Positions 18,065 through 25,091 of a stretch of 52,870 bases of DNA are shown in pieces; the first letter of the stretch is position 1, and every line of letters begins with the position of its first letter. Position numbers and translations under genes: made by a program. The DNA lies in NCBI RefSeq assembly GCF_003236395.1, contig NZ_POUD01000025.1:1-52870 (forward strand), in the 5' to 3' direction. Below the pieces are notes generated by a model. It worked only from the letters and a program-made list of their open reading frames with translations. It did no database searches and was not told the DNA's origin. Source of the DNA: Nonomuraea aridisoli (GTDB taxonomy: Bacteria > Actinomycetota > Actinomycetes > Streptosporangiales > Streptosporangiaceae).

Positions 18065-18094
18065 AATCATGCAAGCGCTTGCTATCACTGTCAA
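18065..18094 (-). promoter_or_regulatory. Pectate lyase promoter with embedded LacI operator
   Basis: On the minus strand, -35 TTGACA is at 18094-18089 and -10 CATGAT at 18071-18066 (17-base spacing; the next frame ATGATT gives 18). The perfect 12-base palindrome GCAAGCGCTTGC (18071-18082) fills the spacer. A further half-site TGCAAGC lies at 18058-18064. This is a typical steric-block repressor arrangement. Confidence 0.78.
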
Positions 18095-18137
18095 CGCTGA
18101 GTGAGGTCATGCATGGAAGATCCAACGATGCAATGCT

Positions 18138-18149
18138 GCATGCGATTGC
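18138..18149. promoter_or_regulatory. Orphan LacI-type operator upstream of a gene remnant
   Basis: GCATGCGATTGC is two bases off the palindrome found at the other regulon promoters. It lies just upstream of the S8 peptidase remnant and may be a second site for the pectate lyase promoter or a relic of a lost promoter. Confidence 0.4.
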
Positions 18150-18184
18150 GTCCACCGGCGACGTGGTCCGCGCAGCACGCTGCC

Positions 18185-18910
18185 GATGTTGTCCGGATCC
18201 AGCGGCCACAGGACGAGGTCATCGCGCGCCACCCCTCGAGGCGGCACGGGCACGACGCCAACACCGAGCGCTGGAACGGCGCCGTGCACAGTACGCCGAT
18301 GACACCGTCGTATCCCCCGTACCCGACGGTGGAACGGCGAGGCGACGAGCTGGTGCTACGGCTCGGCGGGTACGCGGACGCGGACGGCCACGTCGGCAGC
18401 GCCGAGGCGGACTGGGGCGACGGCGCGCCGCGCTTCACGCTCTACCGGGACGGCGCTCTGGCCGCCGAGCGCACCAGCTCGGTGGTGGGCATCGACGTGG
18501 ATCCCACCCCCGGCCGGTACCGGGCGGAGCTCAACGTGCGGGCCCCCTCGCTGCGGCTGTCCACGCGGCGGGACATCACGCTGGAGTTCACCCCGGCGCA
18601 CGCCGACCCGGACCTGACCCTGCCGTTCACGGCGATCGGCTTCGCCCCGAGCCTGGATCTCACCAACACCGCCGAGACGCACCGGACCATGCAGATCCCG
18701 ATCACGCTCACCTCGCAGGGCGCGGCCAGCGAGGTGCGCACGGTCGGGGTCGAGGTGTCGTACGACGACGGTGCCACCTGGCAGAAGACCCCCGTGTCCC
18801 GGCACTCCGGCGCATGGCGGACCCGGGTCAAGAACCCGGCCCGGCCCGGTTACGTGTCACTGCGCGGGCACGTGGTCAACGCGGGGCGCGGACCGCGCGG
18901 GGTGGCTACT
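18185..18910 (+). pseudogene. C-terminal remnant of a secreted S8 (subtilase) family peptidase
   Basis: Only the beta-sandwich tail of large actinobacterial subtilases is present. NTERWNGAVHSTP and LRLGGYADADGHVG are followed by FTLYRDGALAAERTSS, YRAELNV and the very typical VEVSYDDGATWQKTPVSRHSGAWRTRVKNP and GYVSLRGHVVNAG. The Asp/His/Ser catalytic domain, the signal peptide and a credible start are missing. The 3' end is cut off where the convergent TetR gene begins (18906). Similarity starts near 18185 without a ribosome binding site. It is therefore a fragment rather than a small secreted protein. Confidence 0.72.
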
Positions 18911-19457
18911 CGGAACGCCGCGGGGACAGGCCGTCCAGCACTATGTCGACCGCTCGGTCCATGACGGTCCGGTCGCCCCGGGCGTCGGCCAGCGCTCTGA
19001 TCAGCATGTAGACCTCATCCACCGTTGCATCCGCGCGCACCTCACCGGCTTGCTGGCCGCGGGACAGCAACTCCTCGACGGCTTCGCGCACCATGGTGGC
19101 CGCGGACTCCACCTCGTCGGCGGAGCCTGTCGAGTCGGCGGGCTCCTCCAGCAACGCGACGAGCGCGAGCTTCGCCGGAGCGCCTGAGACCATCTCCCGG
19201 AACGTCTCCCGGAACGCCGCCCCGGCCTCGCCGCCCTCGCCCCGCGCCCGCGCTGTTTCGGCGAGCAGGGTGAGGTGCCGAACGACGGTGGCCTTGACCA
19301 GCGCCTGCTTGGTCGGGAAGTGCCGGAAGACGGTGCCGATTCCGACACCGGCCCGGCGTGCGACCTCCTCGGTCGAACCGGCGATGCCGGACTCGCCGAA
19401 GACCTCTTCGGCCGCGGCCAGCACCCGGTCCCGATTCGCCCGCGCGTCGCTCCGCAT
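18906..19457 (-). CDS. TetR family transcriptional regulator
   Basis: This 183-residue repressor has an N-terminal helix-turn-helix (ANRDRVLAAAEEVFGESGIAGSTEEVARRAGVGIGTVFRHFPTKQALVKA, residues 7-56). Its helical ligand domain resembles the C-terminal domain of Streptomyces TetR/AcrR proteins (about residues 80-175). The start ATG 19457 has no strong SD in view. A perfect inverted repeat lies 55 bases upstream (19512-19529) and is a likely operator. No obvious target gene is divergent from it; the membrane protein gene upstream is co-directional. Ligand and regulon are unknown. Confidence 0.88.
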   Translation of the reverse strand: MRSDARANRDRVLAAAEEVFGESGIAGSTEEVARRAGVGIGTVFRHFPTKQALVKATVVRHLTLLAETARARGEGGEAGAAFRETFREMVSGAPAKLALVALLEEPADSTGSADEVESAATMVREAVEELLSRGQQAGEVRADATVDEVYMLIRALADARGDRTVMDRAVDIVLDGLSPRRSE

Positions 19458-19511
19458 CCCCCCATCTTCCCACCCCGGCGGTCCTGCACCCCCAGGCCCG
19501 ACTCTTGCTAT

Positions 19512-19529
19512 CCGGAGTCTCGACTCCGG
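19512..19529. promoter_or_regulatory. Perfect inverted repeat, candidate TetR operator
   Basis: CCGGAGTC-TC-GACTCCGG is an 8-base perfect inverted repeat with a 2-base centre. The loop is too small for a stable RNA hairpin, so a protein-binding site is more likely than a terminator. It lies between the end of the membrane protein gene and the TetR start. Confidence 0.5.
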
Positions 19530-19544
19530 GACTCAGCGTCTCGG

Positions 19545-20561
19545 TCAGCCTTCGCGGAGGATCGGACCGGTTTCGGCGGCCGCGGCCACGGACGCGCGCG
19601 GCAGGCCCCGCGCCCCCACCCAGGCGAGCGCGGTGGACAGAACCCAGAGCACCGCGCACTGGGCGCAGACCATCGTCCACGAGGCGCCCTCGGGAAGGTT
19701 GTCGAGCAGTGGCAGCCGCACCGCCAGCAGGAGCAGCCCGGTGGCCGTCATGGCCAGCGCCCATGACGGGGAGCTCCGGCGGGCGAGCACGACCACGGCG
19801 CCCGCCGCCCACACGAGGATCGTCGTGCCGAAACCCAGCCACAAATAGGGCCAGTCCTGGTCGTACGGTCGCACGGCGACGACCAGCCAGGTGCCGCCCA
19901 GCACCGCCAGGCCGACGGCCGCCGGTGACAGGGTGACCGTCCACGACCGGCGTCGCGGCGTGACATCGCTGTGGAAGCCCATCAGGAGCGCGATCACCGG
20001 CGCCACCGTCAACACCAGGGTCGCGAGCTCCGACAGCGGCCGCTCAACCAGGAGCATCGGGATCACCGTGTAGGCCAATGGGGGTGCCACGCCGATCAAC
20101 GCCGTGATCTTCGCCGTCCTGACGTGGCCGCGCATGATCGCTACGAACGCGACAGCCGAGCACAGAGCCGCCGCGGAGACGGCGATCGACACCAGCCTTT
20201 CGAGGGAGCCCGGCGGGCCCGTCCACGCGACGTGCGTGCCGAACGCCAGCGCGTGACCCCAGTTCAGGAGCTCGATGACGCTGCCCACAGCCTGATGGCC
20301 CAGTCCGAGCAGCGCCACGAGCCGGACGGCCTCGCCCCAGGCGACGAAGCGGGGAGAGGCGCCCGCGCCGCCGAGGCGCACCCGCATGGAAAGAGACAGC
20401 ACGCTGGCGATCTCGCCCCACCGAGGCCGCGGGTTCGCCTCGTCGGGCACCTCGCCCGACAGCTCCATGAACGCGTCCACCATCTCCTCCTCGCGCTCGG
20501 CTCGGTAGGAGGCCGGCAGCAGACGCAGGACGGAGCGGTAGCGCTGTTCGAGCAGGCTCAT
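19545..20561 (-). CDS. Multi-pass membrane protein, PadR-coupled
   Basis: This 338-residue protein has a soluble N-terminal segment (residues 1-60: LLEQRYRSVLRLLPASYRAEREEEMVDAFMEL). The segment resembles the short helical prefix found in many PadR-linked membrane proteins of actinobacteria. About eight hydrophobic helices follow between residues 75 and 320. Its ATG overlaps the PadR stop (ATGA), so the pair is one operon and the protein is very probably under PadR control. No enzymatic or transport motif is visible. A role in envelope stress or drug response is suggested only by this pairing. Confidence 0.75.
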   Translation of the reverse strand: MSLLEQRYRSVLRLLPASYRAEREEEMVDAFMELSGEVPDEANPRPRWGEIASVLSLSMRVRLGGAGASPRFVAWGEAVRLVALLGLGHQAVGSVIELLNWGHALAFGTHVAWTGPPGSLERLVSIAVSAAALCSAVAFVAIMRGHVRTAKITALIGVAPPLAYTVIPMLLVERPLSELATLVLTVAPVIALLMGFHSDVTPRRRSWTVTLSPAAVGLAVLGGTWLVVAVRPYDQDWPYLWLGFGTTILVWAAGAVVVLARRSSPSWALAMTATGLLLLAVRLPLLDNLPEGASWTMVCAQCAVLWVLSTALAWVGARGLPRASVAAAAETGPILREG

Positions 20562-20887
20562 GCGGCGCCTCCGGCCATCCTGGCCCGCAGGCGGGCGGTG
20601 GCGGCCTGGGCGGTGGCGGCCATCCTGGCGGCCTCGTCCCGGAGCGCTTCGGCGCCGTCATCGGTCAACCGGTAGTAGCGCCGCAGCCGTCCGTTCTGGG
20701 CCTCCTCCCGGTCGAGCTCGACCAGGCCGGCGGCCGAGAGCCGGTCGAGCACGCCGTACAAGGTGCCGATCTTGAGTTGTACGTGCCCCTCGGACAGCCG
20801 ATCGACCTCCTGGACGATCCCGTAGCCGTGCCGGGGCTCGTCCACCAGCGCGGTCATCGCCAGAAACATGGGCTCCGTGATGTTCAC
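20558..20887 (-). CDS. PadR family transcriptional regulator
   Basis: This 109-residue PadR-type winged-helix regulator reads VNITEPMFLAMTALVDEPRHGYGIVQEVDRLS, then the family motif LKIGTLYGVLDRLSAAGLVELDREE and RRYYRLTDDGAEALRDEAARM. The start is a GTG at 20887; the ATG four bases upstream (20891) is in another frame. The SD is poor (GGAT), so expression may be low or leaderless-like. A strong dyad at 20896-20918 immediately upstream fits autorepression, which is usual for PadR. It is co-transcribed with the membrane protein gene. Confidence 0.9.
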   Translation of the reverse strand: MNITEPMFLAMTALVDEPRHGYGIVQEVDRLSEGHVQLKIGTLYGVLDRLSAAGLVELDREEAQNGRLRRYYRLTDDGAEALRDEAARMAATAQAATARLRARMAGGAA

Positions 20888-20895
20888 CCATCCAG

Positions 20896-20918
20896 GATAT
20901 CCTGTCTCACAAGATATC
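20896..20918. promoter_or_regulatory. Candidate PadR operator (dyad)
   Basis: Two GATATC hexamers form a near-perfect dyad: GATATCCTGT at 20896-20905 and ACAAGATATC at 20909-20918, with a 3-base centre. It is 9 bases upstream of the PadR start codon, where an autoregulatory site would block transcription. Confidence 0.62.
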
Positions 20919-20937
20919 GTCGAGAACACCGCTCCGC

Positions 20938-21558
20938 TCAGGCGTACGCGCCGACAAGGCGGACGAAGTTGGCGGGCAGGAGTGAACGCCGCCGCACCAG
21001 GCGGCCGCCCTGCTTGCCGTACAGGGTGACCATGTCGGCCACGGCGGTGGTGATCGGCATGACGAGCCGGCCGCCTTCGGCGAGCTGCTCGGCCAGCGGA
21101 TCGGGCACTCTCGAGGCCGCGGCGGACACGATGATCGCGTCGAAGGGAGCGTGATCCGGCAGGCCTTCCGTGCCGTCGCCCACCACCACCTCGACGTTGG
21201 TCACGCCCGCGGCGGAGAGGTTCGCCCGTGCGTGGTCGGCCAGGTCGGCGTAGCGCTCCACGGAGTACACCAGGCGGGCCAGGCGCGCCAGCAAGGCGGT
21301 CTGGTAGCCGTACCCGGTGCCGATCTCCAGGACGGTCTCCCCGCCCGACAGCCGCAGCGCGTCGATCATCTCGACGACCAGCGACGGCTGAGTGGTGGGC
21401 TGACCGTGACCGATCGGGATCGGCTCGTCCAGGCCGGCGCCGGCGGCGTAGGGCGGCGGCACGAACCCCTCGCGCGCCGTGGCGGCGACGGCGGCGAGCA
21501 GCCGGGGATCGGTCACCCCTTTCTCCCGGACGACCTCCACCAGCGACCTGCCCTCCAT
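20938..21558 (-). CDS. Protein-L-isoaspartate O-methyltransferase family
   Basis: This 206-residue SAM-dependent methyltransferase matches PCMT: REGFVPPPYAAGAG, IPIGHGQPTTQPSLVVEMIDALRL (substrate/SAM entry), VLEIGTGYGYQTALLARLA (SAM motif I), YSVERYADLADHARANL and GDGTEGLPDHAPFDAIIVSAAA (motif II). It repairs isoaspartyl residues in aged proteins in the cytoplasm. It ends 50 bases upstream of the PadR gene on the same strand and probably has its own promoter in the 21559-21700 gap. Length is normal for the family (about 210). Confidence 0.9.
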   Translation of the reverse strand: MEGRSLVEVVREKGVTDPRLLAAVAATAREGFVPPPYAAGAGLDEPIPIGHGQPTTQPSLVVEMIDALRLSGGETVLEIGTGYGYQTALLARLARLVYSVERYADLADHARANLSAAGVTNVEVVVGDGTEGLPDHAPFDAIIVSAAASRVPDPLAEQLAEGGRLVMPITTAVADMVTLYGKQGGRLVRRRSLLPANFVRLVGAYA

Positions 21559-21659
21559 ACCTGCCCGCTTCCCGCCGCCCGGGAAGCGACACTCGTTCCG
21601 CTTTCTCCGCGACCAGCCCCTTGAGGCCAGAACGTCGCGCCCGCCGCTCTACCTTGCGC

Positions 21660-21692
21660 CGATATAACGATATCGGGCTATCATCGCGATAT
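21660..21692. promoter_or_regulatory. Dyad-rich AT-rich promoter segment
   Basis: Within 33 bases there are CGATATAACGATATCG and ATCGCGAT, all built on CGATAT, in a locally AT-rich patch between the methyltransferase gene and the DUF3703 gene. It looks like an operator/promoter for an ArsR- or PadR-like winged-helix protein; none is encoded next to it. A 27-codon frame from ATG 21691 shows no recognisable family. Confidence 0.35.
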
Positions 21693-21793
21693 GGCGATTG
21701 ATTGTGCGGGTGGCCGGTGTGTCAGCGCCAAGCGCCGCGACGCCCGCCCTTCCCACCGGTGCCACAACGCCTGACGAACCGAGGAGTACCCCG

Positions 21794-22171
21794 ATGATCG
21801 GACGCCCGATGCCCGCCCGCGTGCGGGCCGCCTACCGGGCCGAGATGCGCGCCGCCCGCACCGCCGCCGCCCCTGAGGCCCGGTGGCGGCACCTGGAACG
21901 CGCGCACGTCATCTCCCAGCCCTGGCCATGGCCGCACACGCGCAACCACGTCGCCATGTTCGCCTCGGCCGTCGCTCAGCGCGACCGGCGTGAAGCCTTC
22001 GGCCAGGTCATCCGGATCATCGTGGCCGCGCCGGGCTCGGCGTTGCGCCGCTACCCCGAGGGCAACACCGGCCGCGCCGCCGTGGCCCTGACCCAGCCCA
22101 TGCCGATCCCCGCCGATCTGGCCGAGCTGCTGCAGAACGTACCGGCCGCACGGGGAAGGGCGTCTCGGTGA
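21794..22171 (+). CDS. DUF3703 domain protein
   Basis: This small 125-residue protein reads RAAYRAEMRAARTAAAPEARWRHLERAHVISQPWPWPHTRNHVAMF, then RREAFGQVIRIIVAAPGSALRRYPEGNTGRAAV. The His-Trp-rich centre and the PxGNTGxA end are what I recall of DUF3703. ATG 21794 is chosen because GAGGAG (21781-21786) precedes it; an upstream in-frame ATG at 21698 gives a Pro/Ala-rich extension without family similarity. The family is often found near metal-responsive regulators, and the dyads at 21660 would suit that. Function is unknown. Confidence 0.68.
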   Translation: MIGRPMPARVRAAYRAEMRAARTAAAPEARWRHLERAHVISQPWPWPHTRNHVAMFASAVAQRDRREAFGQVIRIIVAAPGSALRRYPEGNTGRAAVALTQPMPIPADLAELLQNVPAARGRASR

Positions 22172-22239
22172 CGTTCTCGACCAAGCTCTTGAGGTTGAGG
22201 GCCGATGCCTGAGCGGCCAGGCGGGGCGGCGAGCGCGCG

Positions 22240-22834
22240 ATGGCCGACCGGCAGCGGGCCCGGCTGGCCGCGCTCATCTCTCACGCGCGAACCCACTCCC
22301 CCTACTGTCGCCGCCTCTATCAGGAATGCGGGGTGCCCTCCGGCGTGGACGACGTGACCGCCCTGCCGGTCACCGACAAACGCCGTCTGATGGCGGCTTT
22401 CGACGAATGGGTCACTGACCCCGCCATCACCTTGGCGAACGCGCCGCCTTCGCCGACGATCCCGGCCGGATCGGCCGGCCGCTACAGGCCCGGCCGTCCG
22501 TGTCCGAGGCCGCGCGGCCGACCTGCTCACCTTCCCCGGGGCCGGCGGGGCACCGGTCACGCCGGCCCCGCTGCCGCCGGCCACGCTGCTGGAGACGGTG
22601 CCGGACTGGAGCTGTTCCAGATCGTCCAGGCCGGCCCGGCGACGCTGCGCCTGCGACTGCACCCGGCTCCCGGCGCCGACCCCGACACCGTGTGGCACAC
22701 GGTCGAGGCCCGGTTGAGCGAGCTGTTGATCCGTCACCGCCTCGGTCACGTACGTCTGGAACGCACCGCCCCAGCACAGCGCGGGCGGCAAGGTGCGCGC
22801 CGTCGTCCCGGCCCGCGCGGCTAGCTCCCGGTGA
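22240..22834 (+). pseudogene. Degenerate PaaK-like aryl/acyl-CoA ligase
   Basis: N- and C-terminal pieces of a phenylacetate-CoA-ligase-like adenylating enzyme survive in different frames with the middle missing. The first frame gives RLAALISHARTHSPYCRRLYQE and LPVTDKRRLMAAFDEWV. A second frame gives LTFPGAGGAPVTPAPLPPATLLE. The first frame returns with LELFQIVQAGPATLRLRL and LSELLIRHRLGHVRLER. The end (AGGKVRAVVPARAA) is again shifted. The AMP-binding P-loop region is absent. An intact relative would be about 430 residues; here about 190 codons remain. The remnant overlaps the convergent SodC stop. Confidence 0.72.
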
Positions 22835-23423
22835 TCACACCACAGGCGATGCGCCCGCCGGAGTCGCCCGCTTTCAGGGTTTCGGCGTCAGGCCCTTCCT
22901 CGCCCGCCGCGTTGCGGTAGCGGTCCGGGATGTTGGCGTGATTGTCGGCCAGCGCGTGGATCATGATGGAGCTGCCGTCGCCGTCGAAGAGCTGCGCCAC
23001 GCGGAAACGATCGGTCACCACTGTGGCGGTGCCGGTGCCGTCCGCGCCGACGAGCAGGTTGGGCAGGTCCCCGGTGTGGTCGTCGTGGGGATGCGAGCCG
23101 AGGTCGAAGTGTCCGCCCGCACTGAAGAAGGGGCTGCCCGTGGCCGGGTCCTTCGACTGTGGATCGCAGACGCCTTTGGCGTGCACGTGAAAGCCGTGAT
23201 AGCCGGCCGGCAGGCCCTTCACCGCTACTGTGATCTTGGACTTGCCGTTCCCGGCGTCCTCCACGCGCAGCGAGCCGACCGTCCGGCCGTCGGGGTTCTT
23301 GATCTCGGCACCGGCCGGGGCGCCGTCCCGTCCCGGCATCATCTCGCCCAGGGTGGCGGCGCTCAGCGCCACGACCCCCACGCCCAGCACGACGACCAGA
23401 GCCAGACGAGTCTTGCGTACCAT
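22821..23423 (-). CDS. sodC: Cu/Zn superoxide dismutase, membrane-anchored or secreted
   Basis: This 200-residue SodC removes superoxide outside the membrane. An N-terminal hydrophobic segment (residues 5-25, LALVVVLGVGVVALSAATL) acts as signal or anchor; no lipobox Cys is seen. Metal ligands sit in GFHVHAKGVC (two His), AGGHFDLGSHPHDDHTGDLPNL (bridging and Zn ligands with Asp) and IMIHALADNH. GGRIACGVI carries the second disulfide Cys. ATG 23423 is chosen because GGGGAGA precedes it, rather than the ATG at 23468. The 5' leader contains a stable stem-loop (23485-23532). Confidence 0.88.
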   Translation of the reverse strand: MVRKTRLALVVVLGVGVVALSAATLGEMMPGRDGAPAGAEIKNPDGRTVGSLRVEDAGNGKSKITVAVKGLPAGYHGFHVHAKGVCDPQSKDPATGSPFFSAGGHFDLGSHPHDDHTGDLPNLLVGADGTGTATVVTDRFRVAQLFDGDGSSIMIHALADNHANIPDRYRNAAGEEGPDAETLKAGDSGGRIACGVITGS

Positions 23424-23484
23424 CAGCGGTCTCCCCGTATGCGGTGCCTTCCTTCCTGGGGAAGACATGGGTCAGCGGACGGCA

Positions 23485-23532
23485 CCTTGGCAACCGAAGC
23501 GCGTAAGCGGCGAGCTCTCCGCAGTTCCAAGG
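23485..23532 (-). other. Long-range stem-loop in the sodC leader
   Basis: CCTTGG (23485-23490) pairs with CCAAGG (23527-23532) and CAAC (23491-23494) with GTT (23524-23526). An inner hairpin GCGG/CCGC (23507-23510/23519-23522) closes on a GAGCTC-containing loop. It is about 60 bases upstream of the SodC start on the same strand. I do not recognise a known riboswitch class. Confidence 0.4.
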
Positions 23533-23641
23533 GGCCTCGCCACACAGATCCCCCGTGCTCGGCCCGCTTCCCCGATGCGGGAGGCAAAGCTTGCGCCAGC
23601 CGCCTTCGCGCAGGCTCCGAAACCCGGCGCGGTATCGACGA

Positions 23642-24445
23642 TCACCAATCGTCGGTGATGAGGTGCTCGGGCGGAGGCGTGATCTTGACGGGCTTTCCCC
23701 ATCCCCGGTAGATGATGTTCATCGTCATGGTGTCGACGTCACCGCCCTCCGGCGGAGTGAACCGCAGGATGGCGTGGAAACGTCTCGGCAGGTCGTCCGG
23801 GCCCACCCAGAGTTTCCAGGTGATCGGCCCGCCCCAGACGAATTCCTCCTCCTCGGTCCCGAAGGTCATCCCGGCCTGCCTCTCACCCAGCTTGGGAACC
23901 TTCACCGTGCCGCTGTGGAGAGTCGTCCGCACGCCCTCGAACATCCCGCCGTCGGCGCTGGTCGCACCGTGAGAGGCGACCAGCTGGAGGAAGCCGGGAT
24001 TGATCCCGTTGATCAGGTCCTCTCCCCAGATGACCCCGGCCAGGTTCTGTCCGTAGGTCCATTTCCCCACCGTCGACGGCGACTTCCAGACGTACTTGCC
24101 GTTCTTGGAACGCACGTAGGCCTGTGAGTAGAACTTCCGGCCGATGCTGATTTCGCGGGAGCGGCCTGTCCCCTCCACCTCCTGGGTGATCGTCGTGGTG
24201 TCGGTGGCGTACACGCCTGGAGCGTTGAAGCGGTACGCGCCGTACGCCTTGATGTCCCAGGCCGGCGGGGGCCCGCCGCGTCGCCTGACGGAGAAGCGCA
24301 CGCTGCTCTTCTTCGCGAACTGCTTCTTGATCGCTTTGACGACGGAGTCGAGCGACTTCGATTCGGGAGCCGCGTACACGGCGCCGCCGGGAATCGTGAC
24401 AGTCAGCAGGCCGGCCACCACCAGCGCGACGCTCGTGCGTTTCAT
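23642..24445 (-). CDS. Secreted LppX/LolA-like protein of unknown function
   Basis: This 267-residue exported protein has a Sec signal (MKRTSVALVVAGLLTVTIPGGAVYA, cleavage near AYA|APE). The mature part reads as a half-beta-barrel with repeated strand pairs (SVRFSVRR, TTTITQEVEGTGRSREISIGRKFYSQAYVR, WTYGQNLAG). It ends with LWVGPDDLPRRFHAILRFTPP and TMTMNIIYRGWGKPVKITPPP, the pattern of the LppX/LprG and LolA-like lipid-carrier families in actinobacteria. No lipobox Cys is present, so it is probably free. ATG 24445 is selected because it heads the signal peptide. Its ligand is unknown. It is monocistronic by spacing. Confidence 0.65.
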   Translation of the reverse strand: MKRTSVALVVAGLLTVTIPGGAVYAAPESKSLDSVVKAIKKQFAKKSSVRFSVRRRGGPPPAWDIKAYGAYRFNAPGVYATDTTTITQEVEGTGRSREISIGRKFYSQAYVRSKNGKYVWKSPSTVGKWTYGQNLAGVIWGEDLINGINPGFLQLVASHGATSADGGMFEGVRTTLHSGTVKVPKLGERQAGMTFGTEEEEFVWGGPITWKLWVGPDDLPRRFHAILRFTPPEGGDVDTMTMNIIYRGWGKPVKITPPPEHLITDDW

Positions 24446-24471
24446 CCGTCGATGATCACAGACCATGATCT

Positions 24472-24996
24472 CTATTGGGCATCGAACGAACGCTCCCCGA
24501 AGTCGTCCGGCCAAGGCGCGCCGAGCGCTTCCCACCACTTGAGGTAGGGCTCCCCTGGGCAGGACGGCATGGCGCCATCGACGGCCCACGTCGCCGAGAC
24601 CTCGTCGAGCACGGCGGGGTCCACGCCGAACAGTTCGGCGGCGGCTCGGCGGGTCCGCGGGGTGTCGCCGTCGGGCAGCGGCGCCTCGTGCTCGCTGATG
24701 GAAGCGACATGAACCGCTTTCCCGTTCGGGCCGAGCACCTCGTTCACGACACCGTACTCGTCGAAGTCGGCGGCCGTGATCGCCCGGTTGCCCCAGGCCG
24801 CGACCAGGTCCGCGATGGTGGCGGTGAAATGCGGAGCGAAGTCCGCGTGGACGAAGACTCTGCGGCCGACCACCGCCACGCGCACGGGCGTGCCATCGAG
24901 GAACTCGTCACTCGCCGCACGGAGCGCGGCGACGAAGGCTTCTGGGCTGTGTCCGTCGGCCACGTCGACGCCGGCCCAGCAGCTGAATGACGACAT
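24472..24996 (-). CDS. Hypothetical protein
   Basis: I do not recognise this 174-residue acidic soluble protein. It starts MSSFSCWAGVDVADGHSPEAFVAALRAA and has alternating strands and helices (PVRVAVVGRRVFVHADFAPHFTATIADLVAAWG). The acidic, Trp-rich C-terminus reads YLKWWEALGAPWPDDFGERSF. No signal, helix-turn-helix or membrane segment is visible. ATG 24996 is chosen because upstream frame content is out of character; there is no clear SD (CTTTCCCCC precedes it), so the start is uncertain. It is separated by 26 bases from the secreted protein gene downstream and could be co-transcribed with it. Confidence 0.55.
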   Translation of the reverse strand: MSSFSCWAGVDVADGHSPEAFVAALRAASDEFLDGTPVRVAVVGRRVFVHADFAPHFTATIADLVAAWGNRAITAADFDEYGVVNEVLGPNGKAVHVASISEHEAPLPDGDTPRTRRAAAELFGVDPAVLDEVSATWAVDGAMPSCPGEPYLKWWEALGAPWPDDFGERSFDAQ

Positions 24997-25091
24997 GGGG
25001 GAAAGGTACCAAGAGGCTCCGCCGCTCGTTGAGTGTCGGCGGGCGAAGGTGGGACAGAGTCCTGGGTTCCTGTCCCACCTTCTGGTCGGCG

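Noticed and set aside
21691..21774. A 27-codon gene (MAIDCAGG...) before the DUF3703 gene
   Set aside because: There is no ribosome binding site and no recognisable family, and it overlaps the dyad-rich control segment.
23485..23532. Cobalamin or c-di-AMP riboswitch upstream of sodC
   Set aside because: The conserved core sequences of those classes are not present; only a generic nested stem is visible.
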